Assembly: GCA_020809705.1 (NCBI GenBank)
Contig: CP085831.1
Location: 5,394,001-5,458,000 of the forward strand
From: Calonectria ilicicola
Taxonomy: Eukaryota > Ascomycota > Sordariomycetes > Hypocreales > Nectriaceae
Reading direction: 5' to 3'
Length of the DNA stretch: 64,000 nt
The position numbers and the translations under genes are program-made. Numbering within the stretch: the first letter of the stretch is position 1; each line of letters begins with the position of its first letter. The notes beneath the pieces were generated by a model. It was not told the DNA's origin and searched no databases. It was given only the letters and a program-made list of their open reading frames with translations. This document shows, piece after piece, positions 32,566 through 44,161 of the stretch.

Positions 32566-34175
32566 CTAAGATGAAGTTGGGGCCGCTTTTACGCTTGAAA
32601 CATCTTCGCGGCTCTTTCCAATCAAAGACCGCTCGTCCAGCTCAAGGTATTCTTTCTTATCCACCTTGGAACGATCCTGGCGGCTGTTGTTCCAACTGCC
32701 GCTCTGTTCGTCTTTGCTGGTACCCTTGCTAGAACTCATTTTTGAGCGGATCGCGGAGCCAATGGTGGCCATTGCGTTCGGCCAAATGTGCTTGAAGAGG
32801 TGGCGAATTGCCGGCAAGCTGGCACAAACCATGCCCAGCTCGGTTTCCCAGATTGACCAAATTGTGACTTCTACATAGTCCCCTGATGAAATAATGAGTC
32901 TTGTGCACAAGTAGTTTTATGAGAGTAACTTACATGTAGGGTTTGAGGTAATGCCGAGACTGACGAGAAAAGGCAGGCGGATGATACTGAATACGGTGAC
33001 ACTAAATTGAAAATCAGCTTGGGTTCGGGGTCTGAATAAGGGGGTGGCGCACATGATTCCAAGACTGAACATAACAAATAGTTGGATTTTTTGATAACCG
33101 CTGACCTGTAGCCTGTACAGCTCTCGCAGTGGTAGAACAAGAATCATAATATCACAAATCATGTTAATGCCACCAAACGCATACGTCTGTGTATTCAAAT
33201 TGTTACAGTGGCCCTTGTGCTCCTTGTCCCAGCTGTTCCAGTTGTAGGACGCAGGCAGGCATTGTAGCCCCGTAGTAATCAATGTCGCCATGCCACTCAG
33301 TGACACGGCGACTCCGAGTCCGATAACAAGGTTCTTGAAGCCACGTGACGGGAAAATGCCGGCCACGAACAAAAGAATAGACAGTTTGGTGCTGTAAAGG
33401 TGGACACTGTACATCATTTGGTCAATCCAGAATAGCTTGAGAAGTTCATAGAGATGGTCAAATGGTTGGACATCCCAAATGTTCAAGCCAAAGCCAAGAT
33501 CAGATACTGGTCACTGTTAATATTTTTGAGTTCGTGGCAGGGGCGAGGATACTGACATCTGCAGTGGAGATAGAGGTAAGGGACTGTAGCGAGCTAAAGT
33601 TCAAGTCAGCAGAGTATCTAGTTTGCCATAATCTGCAGACTTACTCCTGCAATCATGATGAAGTAGTCATCCAAACCAAGCTTGCCCATAATTTGTATTC
33701 TTGAGTATAATCGCAAAATGACGCAAATCTCAGCCAAGACACAAGCCACAATTGCGTGCACCTTGAATCTGAGCTGTTGGCTTTTGACGGGAACACCGCA
33801 AGCGAGGTTCTGGACCCTCATCAGCGCTGTGGTGGGTAGTTTGGTTAGCATTCGCTGTCTCGGAGGCTTCGGGTGGCGAGTAGCGTACTCAGTGACTCCT
33901 TGACTGTACAGGCCTCGGCCACGCATAGTTGTGTTAGGCCTGAAAAAGTTGTATCCGTACAGAGACATGTCGTATTTGTCGTTGTGCATGAAGTCTGAGG
34001 GAGTACTTCTTCTATACATTTCAGCTGTGATATTGGTTAGCCCTAAAAATCACCAACATTCTGCGCATGTCCTTACACCGCAGTCCGGTAGCTGTGCAGC
34101 GAGATCGGCAAAACTGGCTGCGTGGGCGAGGGTCGTCAGGCCCCCGACCAGCAAAGAGAAAGAGAGAAGACGCAT
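32566..34175 (-). CDS. CFEM-domain, rhodopsin-like fungal receptor (PTH11-like)
   Basis: Multi-exon gene. Exon 1 (34175-34077) encodes a signal peptide (MRLLSFSLLVGGLTTLAHA) and LPDCG. Exon 2 (34024-33889) continues the CFEM domain with the spacing LKC, SC, CLC and LCVAEACTVKE. Exon 3 starts at 33826 (LACGVPVK, first TM helix, GLDDYF). The exon 3/4 junction (about 33660-33513) is unresolved. Then come GFGLNIWDV and five more TM helices, with introns 33002-33052 and 32883-32933. The last exon (32882-32566) starts WDYVEVTIWSI and ends in a Ser/Lys-rich cytosolic tail. This is the CFEM plus seven-TM layout of PTH11-type surface sensors. A longer open frame covering exon 2 is in the wrong register. 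Confidence 0.82.
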
Positions 34176-36624
34176 GGCAAAAACAAGTAACAAACGCTGC
34201 TAATGATAGACTCGCTTCCAAAGCAGCAACAAGTCTCACACGATAAACGAAAGGAAATGGTTCAACAACGACGATGGGTTTCGCATGAATTAGCTTTATG
34301 TCAAGATTTATATGATACCTAGACAACACCTTGCCCCTGAGAGCCATCTAGTCGGGTCAAAAAGCTTAGTTCCCCGACACTTGTGGAGCGGTTTACGACG
34401 CTTTGGAACATCCTCTACGCCGCCTCCTCGACGTTGTTGCCACTGCAACGGCATCTCCAAGAGCACTTTGCTAGCAAATATCAATAGCGAAAGCGATTAT
34501 TGCCATTGCAACACTCGACCGTAAGGGGTAATTATCTATCGCGGGCTGAATAAGGCAAAGATACGCAGAATGATTTTTAAGTCTCCAGCAGCCCAATAAA
34601 CAGCGGGGTGGAATTTCAAGGTTGGGATCTAGATTCCTAGGGAACCTCCACTAATTGGCATTTGAAACAATCACAATTACGCACACGTATTTTGCTCGTG
34701 TTCATGTAATCGACAGGGCGACTCCACATGATCCGCTGCTGATGGAAGTCAGCCAGGGGGCCACAGGCGATGTCACCAAACCAGACAGGCACTTGTTGAA
34801 CCAACCGGCTCTTGACCTCGGCGGATAAAGGTGGGAGAACTACGCTAAGCTTCATACGAATCAACAGGGAAAAGAAAAAAAATTTCAGATCACTTCTGTG
34901 CAAAGCCAACAACTCCGAGCGAACTCCACAAACGGCCGGTTACCAAGTGCCGCCCCAAGATGGCAAGGATTCCCCAGCAAACTTGACTACGCCATTGCGA
35001 TACCAACCAACAACTGCCGTAGTTGATAATCGTGGTAGCCAATAGTCGTAGTAGCTCATAGTTCGTAGTAACTCGTATTATGACCATGTCCGTCTAGTTG
35101 GGCAAAGTCGCACTTGGAATTATCCCATGATTGTCTGCACCTACCGGAACACTTCCGGTGACATACTACCAAGTAGGGGAAAAATCCAATCCTCTGGTGC
35201 ATTTTGACTATCGCTTATATGCCGATCACTACGATAATGAAATGAGCGAGGTTGGAATCCTTGTACATAAATTAGCATAAATAATGCAAGGGTCAACCAA
35301 CAGTGCAAGGGTGGTTTTTTTTTTTTTGTGTAACTCCAGGGATCAGCGGTGAAGTAAAAGGCCTTAGTTATCTAAGAGAAAGAGATATATGCGATGTTCT
35401 AAGTAAACACTGATACCAATCAAGGTTCAAGAAAAGGACAACGATAATAACCATATGGTTTAAAATTCAGTTTATTTTATAGCAAACAACATACACATCA
35501 AGTTTCATTGTTAATGTCATATCTCCAATCGATCAATTATTTCCAACTACCGGGTATGTGGTACTCTGGGCGTACGTCACTAAAAAATTGACTCGTGTAC
35601 CAAACCACCCATGTCCGTCTATGTGGGTCAAGGCGGGTATTATTTATGCGGGCTAATGCTCAGAGTCTCTCAGCACAAAAGCTTCTAGACCAGTCTCCCT
35701 GAGCATCCGTGAGGAGTGTGAAAATCACCCGGCACTAGACCGCACATCCAATATCCCCACCCGCTGATGGTAGGGCACGGGCAAAGGTCCGCAGCACGGG
35801 CGTGGCCATTACGGAATTAGGGTCCGAGGATTCTTCTGAAATTTGAAGCTCCAGAGAAAAGAGTAAACAACAGGGGAGGCTAATTCTGCCCGCTATCGCC
35901 GGAGCTCACGACACATACCTGACAAGGCCCCGTGTACATCGCAATGGGCTCAGCGGTCAGTCCGAACCTTTTGTCTGTACCCAGAAAAATCTCCAAGGGA
36001 TTGATGAAGTTAATATGTCGTGTACTTTTGACGGGATCTACGACGAATGGTATCCGACAGTTGGCTTGCGAAAGAATTTTGGAGTTGTGGAGGTGTAGAG
36101 ACAGAAACAGCGTGAAATTGAGCTCATCTGCTAATAAGACCAGAGAGAGGTCCATCGTCTCTGCTTATTCAAACCGTTGGAGATTTCAATTGACATGTCC
36201 CTCGTCCGGCATTTCCTTCATTCTTCAGTTCGTCTGAGAACCGGTGCCATGGGAAAAAGATGCATGATGTAGATGCGCCCGTGAGGCACGGCACCCGGAG
36301 TTTGTTTGCAAGGTGTGAAGCACCCATGTCTGTAGGCTTAGAAACAATTTGCTCCTGGTAGGACCGTGATAAGGGGGAAATGTGGACCATCCCCGCGCAA
36401 AGGCATTTGCTGCCGAAGGATTGAACCACTCATTCTAAACGGTGCCGATCATTGAATTCCAGCCTCCTCCGCGGCGATACTTTCATTGTATAAAGCAGCA
36501 GACATTCCTTCGTAACGATTGGAAATACACTCCATCTCATTGCAGTCGCTTCTTCTTGCATTCTGGTATACATCTTCTTTCAACTTTCACTTGTTTTGAG
36601 TCAATTCGCTACACATACTTAATA
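34176..36624. other. long gene-free stretch (2.4 kb)
   Basis: No gene recognised on either strand. It includes a T-run near 35312 and pseudo-repetitive GTAGTA/TAGTCGTAG sequence near 35010-35070. A minus-strand open frame at 35880-36155 has an unremarkable composition and no known motif. The right end is the promoter of the peroxidase gene. Confidence 0.5.
36489..36494 (+). promoter_or_regulatory. TATA box of the peroxidase gene
   Basis: TATAAA about 130 nt upstream of the ATG at 36625, followed by a pyrimidine-rich leader typical of well-expressed fungal genes. Confidence 0.55.
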
Positions 36625-38162
36625 ATGAAGGGATTCGCGCTCTGGTCGCTGGGCCTCGTTGCCAATCAGGCAGCAGCAGCTGTCCCCAAGATCGACCCCA
36701 ACGCTCCTATCCGACTCGACTCAATCAAGTTCCCCTCTAGGGATGTTGCAGATGCTCACATGGGTCTTTCTCACCTGGGCCTGGACCCAGAGGTCATTCG
36801 CAGGTACGCCTCCGCTGCGCCTCCCCTAAAGAAGGAGAAGCGCGAGGTGGACTTTGACCCCAAGGAGCAGCTCGTGGATGGTGAGTAACTTGATTCGAAA
36901 TATGGCGGCAACATTTCTAATAATTTGCAGTTCACGGAGACCACGAGTTCATTGCTCCCGACTGGGAGGGTGGTGATGTTCGTGGCCTTTGCCCTGGCTT
37001 GAACACTCTGGCCAACCACAACTACCTGCCTCGCAACGGTGTTGCCACTGTGAGTTTACTTTAAAATATCCTCTGTTAACTAGCTATTGACAAAGATTGC
37101 AGTTCTCCGAATACGTCGAGGCAGTTGCCGAGGTTTGGGGTATGGCTTCCGACCTGTCCTCCGTCCTCACCACTCTTGGTGTTGTCTTTGGAGGCAACTT
37201 GGTTGCTGTCTCCCAGGGCGGTTGGTCGGAGAACATTGACGGTGGTCTCCTGGCTGACCTTGGCTTGACCTACGAGCCTCGTGGTCTTGACGGTACTCAC
37301 CCTCTCTTCGAGGTGGACGGCAGCCCCACCCGTGGTGATCTGTACGATGCCGTTGGAGACAACAACAACATGAACATGTCCTACTTCATGGACCTGTACA
37401 ACCTCCAGAAGGATGCCGAGGACCCCAACTACAGCATTGAGGTTCTGTACGAGCACAACAAGAACCGCTGGTACCAGACCATTGCGACCAACCCATATGC
37501 TTGGTTTGGTCCTGTCTCCGGATGGATGGTCCGCGCCAGCCCCTACGCCTTCACTGCTCGTCTTGTTGCCAACCGCTCTGCTGAGTACCCTGATGAGGGC
37601 CGACTTGACAAGGACGGTCTCAAGAACTTCTTCTCTGTTTACGGTCCCGAGGACAACATGACCTACGTCGTCGGTCACGAGCGTATCCCCGAGAACTTCT
37701 ACCGCCGCCGTGACACTGACTACGGTGTTGTTGCCCTTGCTCTTGACATCATCACCCACAGCCACCCCGAGGTTCTTAGGTAAGCCAACATTAATCAAGT
37801 TGATGAAGATAAATGCTAACTTTTCTCGCAGCATTGGTGGAAACACCAACGGTGTCAACACCTTCACTGGTATTAATCTGTCCAACTTGACTGGCGGTCT
37901 TCTCAATGCTGAGAACCTGCTTCAGGGCAACAACTTGATTTGCTTCTCCCTCAACGTTGTCAGGACTATCTCCCCCAACTTCTTGTCCCCTCTCTTCGCC
38001 ACCCTCAAGCCCGTCACAGATGTTCTCTTTGCTGCCCTTGACCCCGTCATTGGCGCCTTGAGCTGCCCCGTCTACGACGACCTTTCCGTGAACGGCACCA
38101 GCTTCATTGACTACAACACTGCTACCTACCCCGGCTACAAGAAGGCCGGTGGTGGTTGGTAA
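36625..38162 (+). CDS. secreted heme-thiolate (chloro)peroxidase / peroxygenase
   Basis: Four exons (36625-36880, 36931-37049, 37103-37779, 37832-38162) encode 460 aa. A signal peptide (MKGFALWSLGLVANQAAAA) is present. The heme-ligand motif is RGLCPGLNTLANHNYLPRNG, with Cys106; the usual PCP is LCP here. Downstream, FEVDGSPTRGD (E195, R202, D204) occupies the place of the EHD acid-base/metal motif, with Val instead of His. The length fits the long HTP/UPO class. These enzymes use peroxide to oxygenate or halogenate organic substrates outside the cell. Codon use is strongly biased to C-ending codons, unlike the neighbouring genes, suggesting high expression. Several N-glycosylation sites are visible. 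Confidence 0.88.
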
Positions 38163-39079
38163 ATGCAGCCCTTGAATCTCTTAAAGCACAACATGTGCAT
38201 CAAGTGCGGGTCGCCTTTACTGGTAATGACTCTGGTAGACGTTCCAACAGAAAGGCGCAAGCTCATGGATAATATCTGTTCGAAGCAAATGATGATTAAA
38301 TTTCCCCATAGATTAATTGAAATATATAACTTTTATTACATCGCAACTGAATCTCGTGGGAACACTCGTGATGAATCGTTGAAGTACTTTGTCAATTTAC
38401 ACAGCAATCACAAATCAAAATGGTTGGCTCATTCGTCGTTACTGCACCTCATCAAAGTCATCTAACCACCTTCCAAGCCAGGGGCGATCAAATGAGACGT
38501 ACTTCTATTAACAATGATGTTTTTAGCCAGTTCCAAAAGAGACTCTGTCGAGGTACACCCAACTTGAGAGATCTATGCTCTGGGCTACGCAAGGGTTAGG
38601 GGAGCCAACTCTGCTCCAAGGTAGATTCAAAATATTCTATGTTACGTTACAGATAGCTAGATGTACCTGATTATTCCAGGTCAAAATGGACGCGTAGTCA
38701 TAATTTAATCCTCAAGACCTTCAAAGTTGCGTAGATTTTCTCAGCTCGCTTGCGTTGCAATCAGCATGCGGATCCTTAGGCCCCATATATCCCCGCCCCA
38801 GCATGTTTCAACTCTTCAGCTGCCAAGGATAAACAATGCGATCAGAGCGGAAGCCTCCCGCGCGGGTTCCGCATTTTGTGTCATTGCCCTGAAACCTATC
38901 AATGTGATTTGATGATGGCGGAATATTGATGGGAATGCAGGGGTTTCAATGTAAAACGGTCCTGTCATCTGATCCTTAAAAATGTCTCTAATCTCTTTAA
39001 ATAGTTTTTTTCATCCAAACAGAACAGAGCCGCGCTCAACTTTCTGTTTGATTATCTGCTTTCAATTTTTGGATTCAGG
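38163..39079. other. gene-free stretch
   Basis: 3' untranslated region of the peroxidase gene and promoter of the glucanase gene. The open frame directly after the peroxidase stop has no recognisable features. Confidence 0.5.
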
Positions 39080-40474
39080 ATGCGTTTTATTTTTTCCATC
39101 ACTCTTTTCGCAGCTTTGGCTGTAGCATGGACGCCTCAATCACGATGTATGTTTTTATCATGGCAGACCAGTGAATTCCACTAACGGGAAATAGCGTCTG
39201 TTAGAAACGAAAAGCTGGCGGCCCGATGGCTCCCCGACTCGTCCAAATTTCGAGGCGTTAATCTTGGATCCCAATTCGTCCTCGAGCGTTGGCTGGCTGA
39301 GGATGAATGGAAAAGCATGGGATGCTCCGCTTACCAGGATGAATGGTCTTGCGTCAAAGGGATCGGCCAGACAAAAGCAGATGCAGCCTTCAAGAAGCAC
39401 TGGAACTCTTGGATTACTAAAGAAGACATTGAAGAAATTGCAGAATTAGGCCTAAACACGGTGCGAATTCCTGTCGGATATTGGATGCGAGAAGACTTGG
39501 TCAAGGATGACGAGTACTTTCCTCGAGGTGGTCTGCCGTACCTGGACAGATTAGTAGGATGGTGCAAGGATAGTGGTATCTACGCAATTATTGATCTACA
39601 TGCCGCACCTGGGTCTCAAACTACGAATGAGCAGTTTACTGGCCATGTATGAATCTCATTTCTACTGTACGATATTTGCTGACATGAGACAGGGTGTTTC
39701 AGCACCGGGCTTTTACACATCGGAAAACTACGAACGAGCCTACAAGTTCTTGGAATGGATGGCAAATAGAATCCACACCAACGGAAACTACACTACTGTG
39801 GGTATGCTACAGGTTTTCAATGAGCCTGTTCATACCGGTACTTGGAAAGCCGAAGCTGCCGATATGATTGAAACATTCTATCCCGAGGCATACAACAGAG
39901 TCCGCAAAGCTGAAGCCAAGCTGGGAATCGCGGATGACGACCTCCTTCATATCCAATACATGGTTTGTTGCCAAGCCAACTGGCATGTGTACCGATTTAG
40001 TTCTAACGCCGCGATTTGTAGGGAAAATCTTGGGGATCAGGAGACGCAAGAACCAACCTAACTGATACCACCTTTACCTTTTTCGACGCACATCGATATC
40101 TCAGTTTTGATAAGAGGGTTACCAACCACAAGTGGGGATACATGACAGCAGCCTGTAGCGATAACCTAGGAGGGGACAACCTCTTGGTTGGCGAATGGTC
40201 ACTGTCGGTCAATAGTAGCATCCGGAGCAACAGCGAGTTTCAGATCTACAACCGCCCCGACCAAATCGAGTGGTACACTAAATACTGGGCTGCACAAGCC
40301 CAGTCTTTTGAGAAGTCTGCAGGCTGGATTTTCTGGACATGGAAGTGTAGCTGGATCAATGACATTGATGAGTGGAGGTGGTGCTACAAGTCGGCTGTTG
40401 CGGCTGGTGTGATTCCGAAGAATGCCAGCCAGGCAAACGAGCTCAGCGTGTGCGAAAAGTATACCACTAAATAG
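39080..40474 (+). CDS. GH5 (subfamily 9-type) exo-1,3-beta-glucanase
   Basis: Four exons (39080-39146, 39195-39646, 39693-39962, 40022-40474; introns 46-59 nt) encode 413 aa. Signal peptide [16 protein letters not shown]. Catalytic-barrel motifs are in order: [43 protein letters not shown] with the acid/base Glu, and GEWSL with the nucleophile Glu. WIFWTWK lies near the end. This is the Exg1-like family that trims beta-1,3-glucan in the wall. The secreted enzyme acts in wall remodelling or glucan feeding. It converges on the regulator gene, 62 bp tail to tail. Confidence 0.92.
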
Positions 40475-40536
40475 ACTAGAAGAAGTATTAAAAGCTCATT
40501 TCTTTTCATCGTATTTGCCCTTATCTTATGTTTTAA

Positions 40537-42486
40537 CTAAATTAATGCATTAACCAAAATCCCAAGTTTGGATGGGTCATCATCATAAATGAATTCGTAC
40601 TCTCCGATTACTCTAGCCCATATCCACTGCCCAACAGCATTGCCCTTGCTAGTGGGCCAAGCAACGTCTGCCAAATATTTTCGAGCATCCTCCCATTGAG
40701 TAACACCCATGTCTTGACCCCATCCTCGAATCTGTCGGATAAAATAGCTTTCAATGGGTTTTAAAGTCCGATCGTAACTTCGTAGTTGATATCTTGCCAA
40801 GCAGAATGCCCCGACAAAGTGCTCCCAGAACCAGAAGCGAGATGCCTCAAATTCTTTCAACTTGTGTCCGGTCTGAGCAAGATCTCGCATTAATATTATC
40901 ACCATGCGCCGAAATATCGGATCACTAAGAGGTCGGCCTCCATTCCAGAGCCCCAGTACTTCATTTAAATAAGCACAGCAAGTAATCGTCACGCCGCACC
41001 AAGTTGCTAGGACTTGGTTTCGAGTACGGGCGGGTAGATTCCCAGCCAGTGAGGCAACATGAGATGTTGAGATGTCAAGATGCATTTTTGCCATGAATAA
41101 TTCGGTAGAGTGTTGGTTCCATACTTGGCCAGGGTTGGCGCTGTCCGGCTCGACTGCCTGCGTCAAAGCGTTAACACAGCTGATTTGTGACGAAGCATCA
41201 ATCTCCTGAAACCCTTTCGTTGACTGGGGCACCGCAAAGTAAAATGACATCATTCCTAAGGAGCTGAGTTGTTTTTGAAGTGCGTTAGGGTCACGAGAAA
41301 ACCGCTTATAAACCAAATTTAGGTACTTTTCATAATCCATATTACCAGATTCTCCGACCATGTCGCGAAGGACTTTGAGTGCCTGGATGCGACTCCGCAT
41401 AGATTGGATCCGTGTGGTAGCTCTAGATTGCATGTTAGCAAGTTATTGGTCTGGGACAGAAAAGAGTTTACTTACAAAATAAAATAACGATACGAAAGCT
41501 CCTCATCAAAATCCATGGGCATATAAATGGATTGATGCAGAGGCCGGCAAATATCCAGCAGGCTTGCAAGGCCATCAAGGTGGGTTTGGGCGACACCCAC
41601 ACTACCCAAAGCACACTAAAAATCACAATTAATACTTCTTTTCTGAACGTAAACCCGGTTCAAAATCTGCGGTATACCTCTATTAAACTGAGTGTAGTAA
41701 TGTGTGATACAGCGGGTGTAACGTCCACCTGTAGTGGGTTATCAAGCCCTTTATTTAGGGACCGAATAGTATTACCTTTGTGCCACAACCATGTAGATTT
41801 AAAGGCATGGGTGTTTCCTGTTTGCCACATGTAGTGTAATCCAGCCACAAGCATGGTATTTTGCAACGTGGTCTTGTTTCGCGTTATTGATGGTAGTCTG
41901 CAAGGAAAGTTAGCCTTTGTTAGTTGACGGGTGTGTGATATAGTCACGGTGGATCTCACATGTTTGTAAAGATACCCCGACAGGACATATCAAAAGATTG
42001 GCCAACATGAGTAACTAACAAGAGTGTCAATAGTCAGTTCTCAACTAAAATATCGGTGCCATACAATAATGAAGAAGTTGCTTAGATTGCAATGGCATCT
42101 GAATCGGTAAGGATGCAAAGGGGTCCGCAGGACTTTGATCCAAAATCTTGGTCACTTTGACTGCCTTGATTTCTGTAGTGCTCATCACGGCCTCGCCGGG
42201 AAGCCATGCTACGTTGCGCTCTCGGAGAGGGATATTTTGCATATATTCACAGGGCTTGCCTAACTTCTGACATCTTGCACTGCTCACAAATTAATCAACC
42301 GGTCGATGACATCACCCGACGTTGGATAGATAGATCATAGCACTGAGCTTATGAAACTCAAAAAGCAGAAATGATGACGTACCAAAACGGTTGGCCACCG
42401 TCGCACCGGACGTGAGATTTTCTGCATGGAAGACAGCCAAACCGGCTCCTGGTATGCGGTTTTCTGGTCCGCTCAGTGGATTCCAT
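40537..42486 (-). CDS. Zn2Cys6 transcription factor
   Basis: Six exons (42486-42383, 42279-42065, 42014-41960, 41897-41678, 41615-41476, 41422-40537) give 539 aa with a clean frame. The zinc cluster spans the first intron: GCLPCRKSHVRCDGGQPF, then C-AR-C, then QKLGKPCEY. This is the standard C-x2-C-x6-C-x6-C-x2-C-x6-C spacing, which also fixes the acceptor. The remainder is the fungal-specific regulatory domain (for example TTLQNTMLVAGLHYMWQ and ATWCGVTITCCAYLNE). It should bind DNA in the nucleus. It is divergent from the ABC transporter, with 1.7 kb between the starts, so regulation of the exporter or of the local set is a reasonable guess. Confidence 0.88.
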
Positions 42487-44161
42487 CGTACTTGGTGCAA
42501 CTGAGGCCCTTCTAGAGTGAGCTTCTGTTGGCATCGTTCAGGGCAGATGCAGTAGATCAACTGCAGGGGCAGGAGTGAATGAGGTTGATCCAACTGTGGG
42601 CAATGTGCAGATATTTGCTTACGTGGATCTAGGACCCATACACTGTCTAAACCATTTCTAGCCTGCTTCATATTAAGCGAGTCCGCAATTAATGAGAAAT
42701 AAAAAGGGACTGTGCACAGATCAGATAGTGCGCGCAGCATCAAAGAAGTCCAGCATTTTTATTCTAAATAAAGTCGTGCGAAAACGTGAGTATCGCCAGA
42801 CTAAAATGAAGCATATATATTTTCTGAGGAGGGGGTTTTTTTTTTTCCAATCCAGCCAATGATAGTTATAAATCGGTAGCCATGATAGTTGGAGGAGACA
42901 TTGGGGTCGTCTTTGCGTGATTGCAGTGGAGGGTTCAAGATATGCTGGTTTTGTTATAGCTATCAAGTACTGGAAGTCAGGATTTTGCATTGAGACCAAG
43001 TACAGATCAGGGTGACTGATCTTTTTAGAAGTTGAAATGTGTTAGCATTGGCTGATGTCAATGTGGCATGGAGACGCGTAAAAAAAATCGTGTCGCGATC
43101 ATGACTGCAAGTCCTTCGACCCAAGATAATCATTGCCTCGGTCCGTATTATTCCCGTCATCATCTGATCAAAACAGAGCACTAACTAAACACGTCGTGGT
43201 GTGGTGGATCCGTTCTGAGCTAACCGAGCACATTCGCGATCGCTGGCCTACCCTATAGGTGGTTGCCGTCGCATTCCATATTCACAACTAGCACTTGTAT
43301 TGCGAGTGGGATGCTTACCAAACATACATTTTGGTGTAATTAGCCATTTTACCTAACTCAACATGCACATTTGTAATCTGGCGTGAGACTACAAGGGTTG
43401 AATCATATGACTCACCTGGGAGGTGACTCACTCGTAAAACCTCTTCAACCGCCCTGCACACTGGAAAGACAGTTCGCAATTATGCAGAACGAACAATGAT
43501 GAAGCCTCAAAATACCAGACATGACATTTGGATGACAGGTTGAAAAAAACCGAATTCCATTCCATTGAATTGGTGTCACAGTCCAATGTTCTGATGAAGG
43601 CGGCGCAATGTTCACATTTTCCTCAAATCAAGGGAACACTGTCTCTTTAAAATACGCCCAATAGTAGGTTAAACTTCTCATGACAGTCCGAGTTGACCAA
43701 GTCTTGATCCTAGGGATCAAGTTGGTCAACCAACAAGCAACTGAGTCATAACCATAACGCCTTGCGGTGTTCTGCTTCTGGGGGTAAGCACGCTAAACAC
43801 AGAGCGTTTGCCGAAATTGGCCATGAGGCTTAGCCATTTTTGCGCGCGTCGCCGTGCTGATTAACGTGCAAAAGTACCCCATCTGACGAACCAGAGTCTC
43901 AGCAGGGATTCAAATCCCCACTTAGCTCCTCTAGCCGCGATAGGAAGCTCGCAATTCGAGGCAACAGTGCAGATGCCGTACATCCTGATTGTAATCGTGC
44001 ATGATCCGGTTAAGACGCGGGAGTCATTGCGTTGGTGCCAGGATTATTGCAATCAGATTTGATACAGCCATGAATTGAGTTCTACATTACTTCTCCCGGC
44101 GCGTCCCAGCCGCCAAGACTTCTATTTTCTCTTCTTTCCTTCATTCCTTTCTTTGGCTTCC
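42487..44161. promoter_or_regulatory. divergent promoter region between regulator and ABC transporter
   Basis: About 1.7 kb without a coding region, holding both upstream regions of the divergent pair. It contains the near-palindrome described separately. No TATA box stands out. Confidence 0.5.
43692..43730. repeat. 39-bp near-palindrome
   Basis: Left arm GTTGACCAA-gt-CTTGATCC, centre TAG, right arm GGATCAAG-TTGGTCAAC. The arms are reverse complements apart from a 2-nt insertion on the left. It lies about 430 nt upstream of the transporter ATG. It could be a dimer-binding operator or a transposon footprint; no binding factor can be named. Confidence 0.7.

Noticed and set aside
37076..37906. 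276-codon open frame antisense to the peroxidase gene
   Set aside because: It is the shadow of a gene with strongly C-ending codons. It has no domain, and the sense frame carries the full family and spliced introns.
43890..43940. GGGATTCAAATCCCC-like string, possible tRNA B-box
   Set aside because: No A-box or acceptor stem at the right distance; a cloverleaf cannot be drawn.
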